64,000 nucleotides of DNA, taken from contig NZ_CP015405.2 in NCBI RefSeq assembly GCF_001689125.2, forward strand, positions 3,912,501 through 3,976,500. The letters are read 5' to 3'. Of this stretch, positions 1-6,950 are shown piece by piece; the first letter of the stretch is position 1, and each line of letters starts with the position of its first letter. A program made the translations under genes and the position numbers. Source of the DNA: Blautia pseudococcoides. GTDB lineage: Bacteria; Bacillota; Clostridia; Lachnospirales; Lachnospiraceae. The notes beneath the pieces were generated by a model. It was not told where the DNA came from and did not search any database. It saw nothing but the letters and a program-made list of their open reading frames with translations.

Positions 1-938
1 TTGTCCGGTTCAATAATTGTAATGAATTCACCAAATACTTTTGATACATTTGCTCTATTCAATTCATCTATTACTAATAATGATCTTTGATTCTTTTCCC
101 TTGCATATTCACATAATTCTAATAATTTTCCCGGTTTTGGTTTTATATCTATAAGCTTTTTTGATGAACTATCCGTTGACATACCAATTATAAATTCTTC
201 ATAGGAATAACTTTGGTGAAAAGTTGTCCATGTAGTTTTGGACTTAACTAAATCACTTCCTAACGAAAAGTAATCACTTATTTGATCTTCATCAAACATT
301 AAATTACTCACTCCACCATTGTTAAATAAAGTTACTACTTCCTGCATCAAAGTTGTTTTTCCGGTTCCAGGAGGTCCATACATTAACAAGTTGGTGTGTG
401 TCATCAATTCATTGTATAGTTTTTCTGCTTCATTAGACACATGAACTCCAGGAATATACATACCACAATCTGGAGTTTCTTGAATTGCATCTTGAAGAAC
501 CTGTGGTAATCCACTTACTTCATTTTCTAAAAGTACTCTTCCAAAATATTTATCACTCATAGTTCTGATTAAAACTATGTAGCTTTTCTCATCAACTGCC
601 TTAGGCATTCTTGTTGTCTCAACCCACATTGGATATGCTGTCCCTGGTCTTTGTGATCTAATATACCAATCTTTTCTAGCAGAATTGATTCCCATATATC
701 TAACCCCAACTGTCTGTTTAGGCACTGATGCTCCATTAAAACTATATCCCTCTAGATCAACGTTGACATCGAACCCGCCGTTTGCAGTGTAATTTTCCTT
801 ATTAACTAATTCAAAACATTTTGCCAATTTTTTAGATGCACCAAGTCTAATATCATACTGTCCTGCAGATTTTCCCGTAAGTGTATCAATCGTTGCTTGA
901 TTATAATTTCTCCATAATACTGAAAACACCTTTTCCAT
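1..938 (-). CDS. mcrB: McrB-like AAA+ restriction GTPase, C-terminus cut by window edge
   Basis: Translating the minus strand from the ATG at 938 gives 312 codons that run open off the left edge. The AAA+ core has a Walker A GPPGTGKTTL (bases about 350-380) and ends in VIDELNRANVSKVFGEF, the signature of McrB, the GTP-dependent motor of modification-dependent restriction. The first ~170 residues would be the variable recognition domain. I chose 938 rather than the ATG at 944 because AGGGG lies 8 nt upstream of it. It follows the small HTH gene by about 20 bp, so the two probably share an mRNA. A McrC nuclease partner would lie off the left edge and is not visible. The stretch is more AT-rich than what follows, as is common for defence genes. 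Confidence 0.85.
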   Translation of the reverse strand, partial: MEKVFSVLWRNYNQATIDTLTGKSAGQYDIRLGASKKLAKCFELVNKENYTANGGFDVNVDLEGYSFNGASVPKQTVGVRYMGINSARKDWYIRSQRPGTAYPMWVETTRMPKAVDEKSYIVLIRTMSDKYFGRVLLENEVSGLPQVLQDAIQETPDCGMYIPGVHVSNEAEKLYNELMTHTNLLMYGPPGTGKTTLMQEVVTLFNNGGVSNLMFDEDQISDYFSLGSDLVKSKTTWTTFHQSYSYEEFIIGMSTDSSSKKLIDIKPKPGKLLELCEYAREKNQRSLLVIDELNRANVSKVFGEFITIIEPD

Positions 939-958
939 GTACATTACCCCTTCTTTTA

Positions 959-1147
959 TTAAAGTGCACTTTTTCCACTTTTAATCCATTCATCTAATTC
1001 TAATTTTTTGAATTTCCAAAGTTTTCCTATTTTGTGTGCTGGAATATCCGTTCTTTTTATCCAATTTCTCACTGTATCTTTTGTAACATCCATATATATT
1101 GATGCTTCTTCCAATCCGATCCACTTGTCTTCCTTTTTTTCGTTCAT
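959..1147 (-). CDS. Small excisionase-family helix-turn-helix protein
   Basis: This 62-residue protein matches the MerR/excisionase-type HTH fold: WIGLEEASIYMDVTKDTVRNW is the helix-turn-helix and GKLWKFKKLELDEWI the wing. Such one-domain proteins often head defence operons or act as recombination directionality factors. Here it lies just upstream of, and co-directional with, the McrB-like gene, so a role as operon regulator is the better guess (inference). The ATG at 1147 has GGGAGA 6 nt upstream. A promoter can be read at 1195-1223. Confidence 0.8.
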   Translation of the reverse strand: MNEKKEDKWIGLEEASIYMDVTKDTVRNWIKRTDIPAHKIGKLWKFKKLELDEWIKSGKSAL

Positions 1148-1194
1148 ATTTGTCTCCCAAAAATAACCAACAATTTGTTCCCTAAATTGATTCT

Positions 1195-1223
1195 AATATA
1201 GCACATATACTCTTTTCATTCAA
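1195..1223 (-). promoter_or_regulatory. Promoter of the HTH-McrB operon
   Basis: On the minus strand TTGAAT (1218-1223) and TATATT (1195-1200) are separated by 17 bp, ahead of the HTH start at 1147. The consensus fit is good but start-site data are absent. Confidence 0.5.
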
Positions 1224-1352
1224 TCTTTTAATATGATTTCATTGTAATTCATAGTGTTTTATAGTATTTTATTCAACCAGCCCAGGCTAATGCTGTCTAC
1301 TACAATGCAGAGAGTGCCATGCTGTACTGGCAGGCATAATCTGTACACAAAA

Positions 1353-1389
1353 ACAGCACAGCAATGATCCTCTCATTGTCTGCGCTGTC
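1353..1389 (-). terminator. Terminator after the MetRS-like C-terminal gene
   Basis: ACAGC-CAG-CAATGA pairs with TCATTG-CTG-GCTGT around a 5-nt loop, followed by TTTTTG on the minus strand. It lies about 35 bp past the stop of the tRNA-binding-domain gene and looks like its native terminator. Confidence 0.75.
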
Positions 1390-1423
1390 TCTATTTTTCA
1401 TATCTGTCAGCTTTCTGCTGTTT

Positions 1424-1909
1424 TTAATATAATTTTGCTCCTGCCGGGATGCGTTCATCTACCATTAAACAATGCAGTTTTTCCACACCCTCTTCATGAT
1501 GTACCGCTGAGATGATCATACCGCAGGAATCAATTCCCATCATCGGGCGCGGCGGCAGGTTTGTGATCGCGATCAATGTCTTCCCAACCAGTTCTTCCGG
1601 TTCGTAAGTATCATGAATACCGCTTAAGATCACACGGTCAACACCTGTTCCGTCATCTAAGATGAATTTTAAAAGCTTCTTGCTCTTTGGTACTGCAGAA
1701 CACTCCTTTACTTTTACTGCCCTGAAATCTGATCTTGCAAATGTTTCAAAATCAACCATATCCTGGAACAGCGGCTCAATCTGCACCTTAGAAAAATCAA
1801 TCTTCTCAGCAGCTTTTCCCACTGGTTTTTCTGCCTTTTTCCCATTGTCAGAACCACCCAGTGACTTCATGGTCGGGAAAAGTTTCCCAACTAATTTACA
1901 TGCCGTCAT
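1424..1909 (-). CDS. tRNA-binding domain protein; probable 3' part of metG
   Basis: Residues ~50-161 form the OB-fold tRNA-binding (EMAP/Trbp111) domain. In Lachnospiraceae and related bacteria it forms the C-terminus of methionyl-tRNA synthetase, where it raises tRNA affinity as a dimer. The segment from KIDFSKVQIEPLFQDMVDFE through the end HIPAGAKLY-like terminus (here RIPAGAKLY) looks exactly like a synthetase tail with its Lys/Ala-rich linker. The catalytic HIGH and KMSKS parts are absent. An in-frame TGA sits three codons before the ATG, and GAAAGGA lies about 11 nt upstream. The integrase gene of the element begins 140 bp away on the 5' side. Either metG was split by integration, or this is a free-standing CsaA/Trbp111-like protein. 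Confidence 0.7.
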   Translation of the reverse strand: MTACKLVGKLFPTMKSLGGSDNGKKAEKPVGKAAEKIDFSKVQIEPLFQDMVDFETFARSDFRAVKVKECSAVPKSKKLLKFILDDGTGVDRVILSGIHDTYEPEELVGKTLIAITNLPPRPMMGIDSCGMIISAVHHEEGVEKLHCLMVDERIPAGAKLY

Positions 1910-1987
1910 AACGATTCAAATCCTTTCATTTCTTTACTTTCCCATTCTTCACAGTGCTTCGTATCACATCAGGGAAAAAAGAAAATC

Positions 1988-2024
1988 GTTGTCAAATTGT
2001 TGTCTTCGCAGAAAGTTTGTTGTC
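1988..2024 (-). repeat. Three direct GTTGTC repeats beside the integrase gene
   Basis: GTTGTC occurs at 1988-1993, 1999-2004 and 2019-2024. The last two copies extend to TTGTTGTC. They lie between the integrase stop codon and the putative metG fragment, the place where a tyrosine integrase's arm-type binding sites are expected. The role is inferred. Confidence 0.4.
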
Positions 2025-2049
2025 AGCTTACTCACACTGAGAACCCTTC

Positions 2050-3282
2050 CTAAAAGATGTCCAATTTGGATAAGTTTTCAAAAGATTCCTTTTTCTTTTG
2101 ATCTGTAGCTTCGGCATAGATATCCATCGTAGTTTCGATATTCCGATGGCCCATAATTGCCTGAATTACTTTTAAGTTTGTTTCATGTTCGCAGAGTCTT
2201 GTACAAAAGGTATGCCTCAAGTGATGACAGGAGAAATCTGGAAGAATAATTGGCTCTCTCCGCTCGCGCTTGGCATTGATGACCTCTTCCGCATTGTACC
2301 CGATGATAATCCGTTTGATAGTACGATTCACCGCCTGCGGATTTAAAACAGAACCAAAACGATTGATAAATACAAAACCCGTCATTCCATCGATCTCGGT
2401 TTCATTGAATCCCGTTTCTTCCTGCTCCTCATGCTCCATGTGGAAGGCGTCACATACAATATCAAGCATCGGAATCGTTCTGATACCTGCATCTGTCTTT
2501 GGCTTCGATATTCGCAGAACAGACTTTCTTGATTTTCCAACCGGGTAATAAACCAGACTGTGATTGATGCTAAGAATCTGATTATCAAAATCAAGATCTT
2601 CCCAGCGGAGACCAAGTGCTTCTCCAATTCGGCATCCAGTTCCAAGTAAAACCGTAAACAACGGCCACCAATGATAATACACCGGATGATTGGATATATA
2701 CTCCAGAAATACTCTCTGTTGCTCAATCGTTAAAGCATGTCTCACACCTCTTGACTTATCCGCCTTCTTGCTAACTTCCTTCATAATTCCGTCTGACGGA
2801 TTTTTCCGAATAATTTCATCTCGAACCGCCAATTGGAACGTCGGATGCAGCAAGGTGTGAATCGAATCCAGTGTCCCTAACGATAACTCTTCCTCTTTAA
2901 GTAAATAGCAATAAAACTGGAGTACATCTGAATACTTAATGTCTGCGATTTTTTTCTTTCCGAATGTATGTCTGACAAAACGATCATACATATAATCGTA
3001 ATTACTACGGGTGGTCGCCCGCAAATCATACTTCGTAGAGATATACCGATCATAGGTATCATTTATGGATGCTTTCCCTGCAACATACAGATCCAGTCCA
3101 TCCAATTGATCCTTCATCAGCTGCTTTTCTTTTTCTCGAAGCGTTGCCAAATCCTGCGCATATATGGACCTACGCCTGCCCAACGGATCAGTATAGGTGT
3201 ACATATACCGCTTATCTGATGCCCTCTGTACTTCTCCTTTCCTGAGTGCTCTTCCCCGCTCATCTTTTCGTGTCTTTGCCAT
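2050..3282 (-). CDS. int: Tn916-type tyrosine integrase
   Basis: Site-specific recombinase for element integration and excision. From the ATG at 3282 the protein has 410 residues. It has an N-terminal arm-binding domain (KTRKDERGRALRKGE, like Tn916 Int), a SAM-like core-binding domain (~80-165) and a C-terminal catalytic domain with the full set: Arg218 (GTGCRIGEALGL), Lys262 (KPKTDAG), His353/Arg356 (HHLRHTFC), His379 (GHRNIETT) and nucleophile Tyr389 (DIYAEAT). The longer reading frame to 3369 is less likely, since GGAGG lies 8 nt before 3282. The gene sits at the element edge with RHH, Xis-like and sigma genes upstream, as in Tn916/Tn1549 relatives. It appears intact. Confidence 0.95.
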   Translation of the reverse strand: MAKTRKDERGRALRKGEVQRASDKRYMYTYTDPLGRRRSIYAQDLATLREKEKQLMKDQLDGLDLYVAGKASINDTYDRYISTKYDLRATTRSNYDYMYDRFVRHTFGKKKIADIKYSDVLQFYCYLLKEEELSLGTLDSIHTLLHPTFQLAVRDEIIRKNPSDGIMKEVSKKADKSRGVRHALTIEQQRVFLEYISNHPVYYHWWPLFTVLLGTGCRIGEALGLRWEDLDFDNQILSINHSLVYYPVGKSRKSVLRISKPKTDAGIRTIPMLDIVCDAFHMEHEEQEETGFNETEIDGMTGFVFINRFGSVLNPQAVNRTIKRIIIGYNAEEVINAKRERREPIILPDFSCHHLRHTFCTRLCEHETNLKVIQAIMGHRNIETTMDIYAEATDQKKKESFENLSKLDIF

Positions 3283-3325
3283 GTCTGTAACCTCCTTCAT
3301 AAAATGAAGAAGGGACTCACAGCAC

Positions 3326-3496
3326 TTACTTTCGCTTGGACAAATACTCTTCCAAACTTCGCAGGGCAACCTCTGTCATTGTAATCTTGTGTTCAGCAGC
3401 ATACCTGGTCAACTCAGCATGGGTTTTTTCTGATAATCGAACCGTAATGGACTTACGCTTTGCATTGTCCTCCTTTGGTCTACCCATTTTTGTCAT
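3326..3496 (-). CDS. Ribbon-helix-helix DNA-binding protein
   Basis: A 56-residue protein: MTKMGRPKEDNAKRK is a basic N-terminal tail, then SITVRLSEKTHAELTRYA and a second helix, the Arc/CopG ribbon-helix-helix layout. It would bind DNA as a dimer, probably to control integrase expression or excision (inferred from its place directly before int). Of several possible starts I chose 3496 because GGAGGT lies 6 nt upstream. The upstream 17 codons (to 3547) look non-coding. Confidence 0.8.
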   Translation of the reverse strand: MTKMGRPKEDNAKRKSITVRLSEKTHAELTRYAAEHKITMTEVALRSLEEYLSKRK

Positions 3497-3602
3497 ACCG
3501 CTACCTCCACATGTCTTCATTATACTTATCGTAAGACAGAAAGTCAATTCCCCAAGTGCTTAAAGTCCCTCTATATAAAAAAGCCATAATGTCTCACCTA
3601 CT

Positions 3603-3812
3603 TTAATACTCTCGGAATGACTCCAAAAATTTTTCAAAAATTTCGCAATTCACTAAAGCAATGCCATCAATCTTATAAACAGCTTTTGCTTCCTTTGCGA
3701 GTTCTTGAAACTTTGTCAGCCCAAGGCTGTACTTCTCTGCTCCTTCTTTGTAGCGCACAAACTTTTTTGCATACTGCTTTGTTTGCTCTACGTCTTTCCT
3801 TTTATAGCCCAT
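3603..3812 (-). CDS. DUF6462-type excisionase-like protein
   Basis: A 69-residue basic protein with an HTH of the excisionase type (YKEGAEKYSLGLTKFQELAKEA, then VYKIDGIALVNCEIFEKFL as the wing). It matches the DUF6462 family found beside Tn916-like integrases, and most likely serves as Xis, bending DNA for excision (inference from family and position). The start at 3812 follows AGGAGG; the ATG nine codons upstream lacks a site. Confidence 0.75.
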   Translation of the reverse strand: MGYKRKDVEQTKQYAKKFVRYKEGAEKYSLGLTKFQELAKEAKAVYKIDGIALVNCEIFEKFLESFREY

Positions 3813-3839
3813 AATCAGCCTCCTTACTATTAAAATCAA

Positions 3840-4181
3840 AATAAATGCCCCCTTCTCCGCCTGTGGCTGTCAGGTCCATAGAAATTTCATCTCCCCGCCT
3901 GCATTATGGTCGGGCTGCGAATTACAGAAGTATCATTATCCCCGGCCGGATCATTGCGTTATATGGGTGCCGCCCATATATCAGTGCTCCTGGTTTTGCT
4001 CGCCACACAAACGGATAGCCGCTTCTCGGTTCGGGAACGTAGAGTTGGAAGCTATGAAATTGTCAAGGTACCATGGCATGGGGATGCCTTTACCTATAAA
4101 AAGCCTCATCATCTCTCAAATCTCGAACAGAATTCAAAAAAAAATGAAAACGGTCTCAGAAAAATCTGAGACCGCCTTCGT
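3840..4181. other. Intergenic region, no gene; several short hairpins
   Basis: About 340 bp between the Xis-like gene and the HTH/sigma pair. I see no coding sequence with a ribosome binding site. Short inverted segments are present (for example GGGTGCCGCCC near 3965 and GGTACC...GGTAAA-type symmetry near 4070-4100), and a strong hairpin at 4145-4173. It could hold an origin, transfer site or small RNA, but nothing in the sequence decides this. Confidence 0.4.
4145..4173. terminator. Hairpin terminator below the small HTH gene
   Basis: GCGGTCTCAGATTT and AAATCTGAGACCG-type arms (ACGGTCTCAGA / TCTGAGACCGC on the plus strand) form an 11-bp stem with an A5 loop, followed on the minus strand by T-rich sequence (CGTTTTCATTTTTTTTTG). 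It lies just past the stop of the 4182 gene. Confidence 0.7.
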
Positions 4182-4373
4182 CTAAAAGACAAACTTTGAA
4201 ATATTGAGCGCAATATGTATCAAAATATACTGTCTTAAATCTTCATCTATTTGCCCGTCAACCTTACTGTGCTTATCAATTAATGGTGCATACAGTAGAA
4301 ATAGTTGCTCTAACGCCTCATGACTGCCGGAAACTGCCGCCTGAAGCATCTTTTCAAATTCCATGTGATTCAT
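4182..4373 (-). CDS. Small HTH protein, Tn916 Orf8-like partner of the sigma factor
   Basis: This 63-residue acidic protein starts MNHMEFEKMLQAAVSGSHEALEQLFLLY, resembling sigma-70 region 1/2-like helix-turn-helix (HTH_16) proteins that pair with the element sigma factor in Tn916 relatives. Its ATG overlaps the sigma factor stop (ATGA at 4370-4373), so translation is coupled. It is probably a regulator acting with that sigma factor (inference). Confidence 0.7.
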   Translation of the reverse strand: MNHMEFEKMLQAAVSGSHEALEQLFLLYAPLIDKHSKVDGQIDEDLRQYILIHIALNISKFVF

Positions 4374-4780
4374 AGTTTATCACCGTCCTTTGTCAATGCT
4401 ATGCGCAGCTTCTTCAATGCCTGATAGCGCTGGTCGTAAACATGCTGCGGAGAACAGTTCAATATCCGTGCAATTTCCTCCGGTTTTCTCTCTTCCACAA
4501 ACAGCATTGTCAGTATCTCCTGCCGCTTTATCGGCAATTTTGCAAATGCCTCTGCCAACCGTTCCTCTTCAAAGTCAAAAGCGGATTTTGGATTCGCATA
4601 ATATGCAGCTTTTTCAGAAACAGCTAAAGCGCTCTCTGGCAATTCCTCAATTGAAACTATATTTACCTTGGGTTTTTCCCGTTCCAAATATTTGAGTCTG
4701 GCGCGGTAAACTGTTGTTTCCAGCCATGCTGTGAATCTGGCCCGTAGCTCGTCATGTTCAGACTTTTGCTGATGGTTCAT
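4370..4780 (-). CDS. Sigma-70 family (ECF-like) RNA polymerase sigma factor
   Basis: A 136-residue protein with a sigma region 4 HTH at its C-terminus: AFAKLPIKRQEILTMLFVEE, then PEEIARILNCSPQHVYDQRY, then QALKKLRIAL. The N-terminal part is shortened compared with full ECF sigmas, as in the Orf7-type factors of Tn916-like elements, where it drives element genes. AAGGAGG lies 8-9 nt before the ATG. A 7-bp GGCACGCC/GGCGTGTC hairpin at 4828-4846 lies upstream of the binding site. Confidence 0.85.
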   Translation of the reverse strand: MNHQQKSEHDELRARFTAWLETTVYRARLKYLEREKPKVNIVSIEELPESALAVSEKAAYYANPKSAFDFEEERLAEAFAKLPIKRQEILTMLFVEERKPEEIARILNCSPQHVYDQRYQALKKLRIALTKDGDKL

Positions 4781-4927
4781 ATTTGTACCTCCTTACGGGG
4801 CACACCACCAGGGCAAAAGTCAAGACACGCCGTAGTGGCGTGCCTTAATTTTCAACTTGTTACCTTTTTACAGTTGTCAATGGCTTAATCCATATGGGAT
4901 CACCTCCTTATTTTCAGATAACAAAAA

Positions 4928-4962
4928 ACGACCATACTACATTTTCATGTAGCATAGCCGTT
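4928..4962 (-). terminator. Terminator of the XRE repressor gene
   Basis: On the minus strand ACGGCTATGCTACAT pairs with ATGTAGTATGGTCGT around GAAA, followed by six T. A long, slightly imperfect stem 40 bp past the XRE stop codon. Confidence 0.8.
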
Positions 4963-5001
4963 CTATAAAGCGTAAACTTTTTCTGTTTTGTTATATGCTC
5001 A

Positions 5002-5346
5002 TCATTCATCCGTATGACTGAACTTTTCAATGGTATTTAAAAATTCAGCCAGACCTTCGCAAGCGTATACACGCTGCTTTACCGGATACTTCTCGATGCG
5101 CTCTGCAATCTCTCGCAAATAGACCTTCTCAGGTTCTGTATAATACTCCCTGAGCAATTGATCTACCGTTACAGAAAGAGCATTTGCAATACGTACAATC
5201 ATATCCAGGCTTGGAATTCCTCTCGCATTTTCAATCTGGCCGATATGACTGTTACCACAATCACAAAGCTCCGCCAAATCTTCCTGGCGCATTCCGCGCA
5301 TTTGTCGGTACTTCCTAATATTCTTACCTAAAATAACATAGTCCAT
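5002..5346 (-). CDS. XRE-family transcriptional regulator
   Basis: 114 residues. An N-terminal lambda-repressor-type HTH (KNIRKYRQMRGMRQEDLAEL, then GNSHIGQIENARGIPSLDMI) is followed by a helical C-terminal region ending in FLNTIEKFSHTDE. Likely the element's main repressor, comparable to Orf9 in Tn916-like elements, acting on divergent or nearby promoters (inference). GGAG lies 8 nt before the ATG at 5346. Repeats of TGGAAT/ATTCCA at 5410-5433 just upstream are candidate self-binding sites. Confidence 0.85.
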   Translation of the reverse strand: MDYVILGKNIRKYRQMRGMRQEDLAELCDCGNSHIGQIENARGIPSLDMIVRIANALSVTVDQLLREYYTEPEKVYLREIAERIEKYPVKQRVYACEGLAEFLNTIEKFSHTDE

Positions 5347-5515
5347 GGTTCTACATTCTCCTTACATTTTTATTTTATACAATCTGGCAATGGAATTGAA
5401 GAACTCAACATTCCAATACACGCACTATAAGTGGAATACAAACTTTTTCACATGGACTTTTCTATTATTAAGTGTGTTAAATAACCATCATTATCCTATC
5501 GGATGCACTGTAGTT
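5347..5515 (-). promoter_or_regulatory. Regulatory region upstream of the XRE gene
   Basis: No gene fits here. The region holds ATTCCA at about 5411-5416 and TGGAAT at about 5431-5436 as an inverted pair, and an AT-rich TATAAAAT block near 5375, consistent with a repressor-controlled promoter for the XRE gene. Exact promoter boxes are uncertain. Confidence 0.4.
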
Positions 5516-5878
5516 TTATGAAAACACATCCAGATTATCCAACATCTGTGCAATGTCTGCCTCCAGAGTATCTGTCCCATTTCCCTCTGAAAATGCGATT
5601 AAGGATTCGTCCTGATGAACTGTTGCAAGTCTCTCCTCAACAATGCGCCGTATGATTTCTTCAATTCCATCCCGATTATAGCCAGACGTCAGCTTGACCT
5701 CTATTTTACAATGTGTATCCTGCAAATCCGGGTTAGAATTAAGATAATCGTTAAGGGCTGCAACAACAACTGCACTTTTTTTGTTTCCCAGCCTTTCAAG
5801 CAACTCTCCAGCCTTTACTTGTTCCTCTGAATCTGCGCCAAATTGAAGCGAAAAGCGATATTTTCCATCCTTTTTCAT
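5516..5878 (-). CDS. parR: ParR-like centromere-binding protein
   Basis: 120 residues. The N-terminus (YRFSLQFGADSEEQVKAGELL, then KKSAVVVAALNDYLN) reads as a ribbon-helix-helix of the kind used by ParR/StbB partition adaptors. The C-terminal half is acidic and would contact the actin-like filament. It lies 18 bp downstream of the ParM-like gene, the usual parM-parR order. With ParM it would segregate the excised circular form. Sequence identity of ParR proteins is low, so the call rests on fold pattern and position. Confidence 0.7.
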   Translation of the reverse strand: MKKDGKYRFSLQFGADSEEQVKAGELLERLGNKKSAVVVAALNDYLNSNPDLQDTHCKIEVKLTSGYNRDGIEEIIRRIVEERLATVHQDESLIAFSEGNGTDTLEADIAQMLDNLDVFS

Positions 5879-5896
5879 TATACATCCCTCCGTCCC

Positions 5897-6817
5897 TTAT
5901 CCAAGCGGACGAAGTGAAAGCGTTTTCCTGCCCAGCATTTCATACCCCAGTGCGTTCGCATTCGGAGATTCAACAAAGTCTGCCTTTGCTACCAAAGGCG
6001 AGCTCATCAGGAAATGTTTTAAAAGAATACTTCCCCCGCCGATAAAAACTGCAGGATTGGAACGCAGATCCACTTGCAATTCTCTAAGCTGATTCAGAAT
6101 ATCCTGTGCATGTAACTTCGTTACTTCACAAATTGTCTCTTTGACATCCTCCGGCAGAATGGTATTCTCGGACTGGAGAACTGCACTAATATGCTCATCT
6201 TCGATACGCATATCATGAAGTGCACCAACTTTTCGTATGATTTCGTTGTTCATAGTAATAATGCCAGTTTCCAGACTTCGGCAAAACTGCAGATCTGGTT
6301 TTCCATTCTTCAAGAGCAGCACATCTGTGGTATAGCCGCCAATGTCAACGACAAACATACGAACAGTATGGACAACCAAACTACTCTGGGGAATAACAGC
6401 GGCATATGCCTGCGGGAACACCATGACACGGTCTATCTTAATACTGTATGGCTTATCACCATAAACAAATTTGATAATTCCATCTCTTTTGAAATAACGA
6501 GCGAATTTATCTTTTAAAACCCCAAAATGCTCCGGCGGCAGACCAACAGCCAGCTGAATCTGCTCTACCGGCGTATATTGCCCTCTGTTCTCCAGTTCTT
6601 TGGCGATTGCGAATAATGTCAGGATGAAATAACGGTCATCCTGTGTTTTGTCTCTCATATAACTTAGGCGGCGTCCGCTCAGGGTCCAGTATTTTCCTCC
6701 ATACTCCAGAATCTCATCCGTCATAGGCGGCTTAACCGTATGCTCTGAAAGCCCTGAAATAAAAGAGTGGTTTGTGGTCTTTATGGCGTAATTGCCATGG
6801 TCGATTGCGATTAACAT
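5897..6817 (-). CDS. parM: ParM-like actin ATPase for DNA segregation
   Basis: 306 residues from the ATG at 6817 (AGGAGG 8 nt upstream; earlier ATGs are unsupported). Actin-fold motifs are clear: AIDHGNYAIKT (phosphate 1), VVDIGGYTTDVLLL (phosphate 2) and AVFIGGGSILLK (adenosine loop). It matches the plasmid ParM/StbA family, which polymerises to push replicated DNA apart. ParR follows directly. A promoter embedded in an inverted repeat lies upstream (6847-6896) and could double as the parC centromere. A partition system inside an integrated element suggests a plasmid-like replicating phase (inference). Confidence 0.9.
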   Translation of the reverse strand: MLIAIDHGNYAIKTTNHSFISGLSEHTVKPPMTDEILEYGGKYWTLSGRRLSYMRDKTQDDRYFILTLFAIAKELENRGQYTPVEQIQLAVGLPPEHFGVLKDKFARYFKRDGIIKFVYGDKPYSIKIDRVMVFPQAYAAVIPQSSLVVHTVRMFVVDIGGYTTDVLLLKNGKPDLQFCRSLETGIITMNNEIIRKVGALHDMRIEDEHISAVLQSENTILPEDVKETICEVTKLHAQDILNQLRELQVDLRSNPAVFIGGGSILLKHFLMSSPLVAKADFVESPNANALGYEMLGRKTLSLRPLG

Positions 6818-6851
6818 ATGTATACCTCCTGCAAAGTTCATTCTTATACTT

Positions 6852-6896
6852 ATCATTACACGATTTGCTATGCGTATTTACAACTTTTATACGCAT
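6852..6896 (-). promoter_or_regulatory. parMR promoter with inverted-repeat operator
   Basis: ATGCGTAT (6870-6877) and ATACGCAT (6889-6896) form a perfect 8-bp inverted repeat. On the minus strand TTGTAA and TGTAAT sit 17 bp apart, with the -35 box inside the repeat spacer. This is the layout of a ParR-autoregulated promoter/centromere. Confidence 0.55.
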
Positions 6897-6915
6897 TTGA
6901 TTAAAAAAAGCACAC

Positions 6916-6944
6916 GAAAAAGGGTGAAGCATTTTGCTCCACCC
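6916..6944 (-). terminator. Terminator of the primase gene
   Basis: GGGTGGAGC pairs with GCTTCACCC around AAAAT, followed by TTTTT on the minus strand, just past the primase stop at 6951. Confidence 0.85.
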
Positions 6945-6950
6945 CAGTTC

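Noticed and set aside
1662..2108. Open reading frame of 148 codons on the plus strand
   Set aside because: It is antisense to the tRNA-binding-domain gene and integrase end, lacks a ribosome binding site and shows no protein-like pattern.
3906..4185. Two overlapping plus-strand reading frames upstream of the sigma/HTH genes
   Set aside because: No ribosome binding site and low-complexity content; the end runs through a terminator hairpin.
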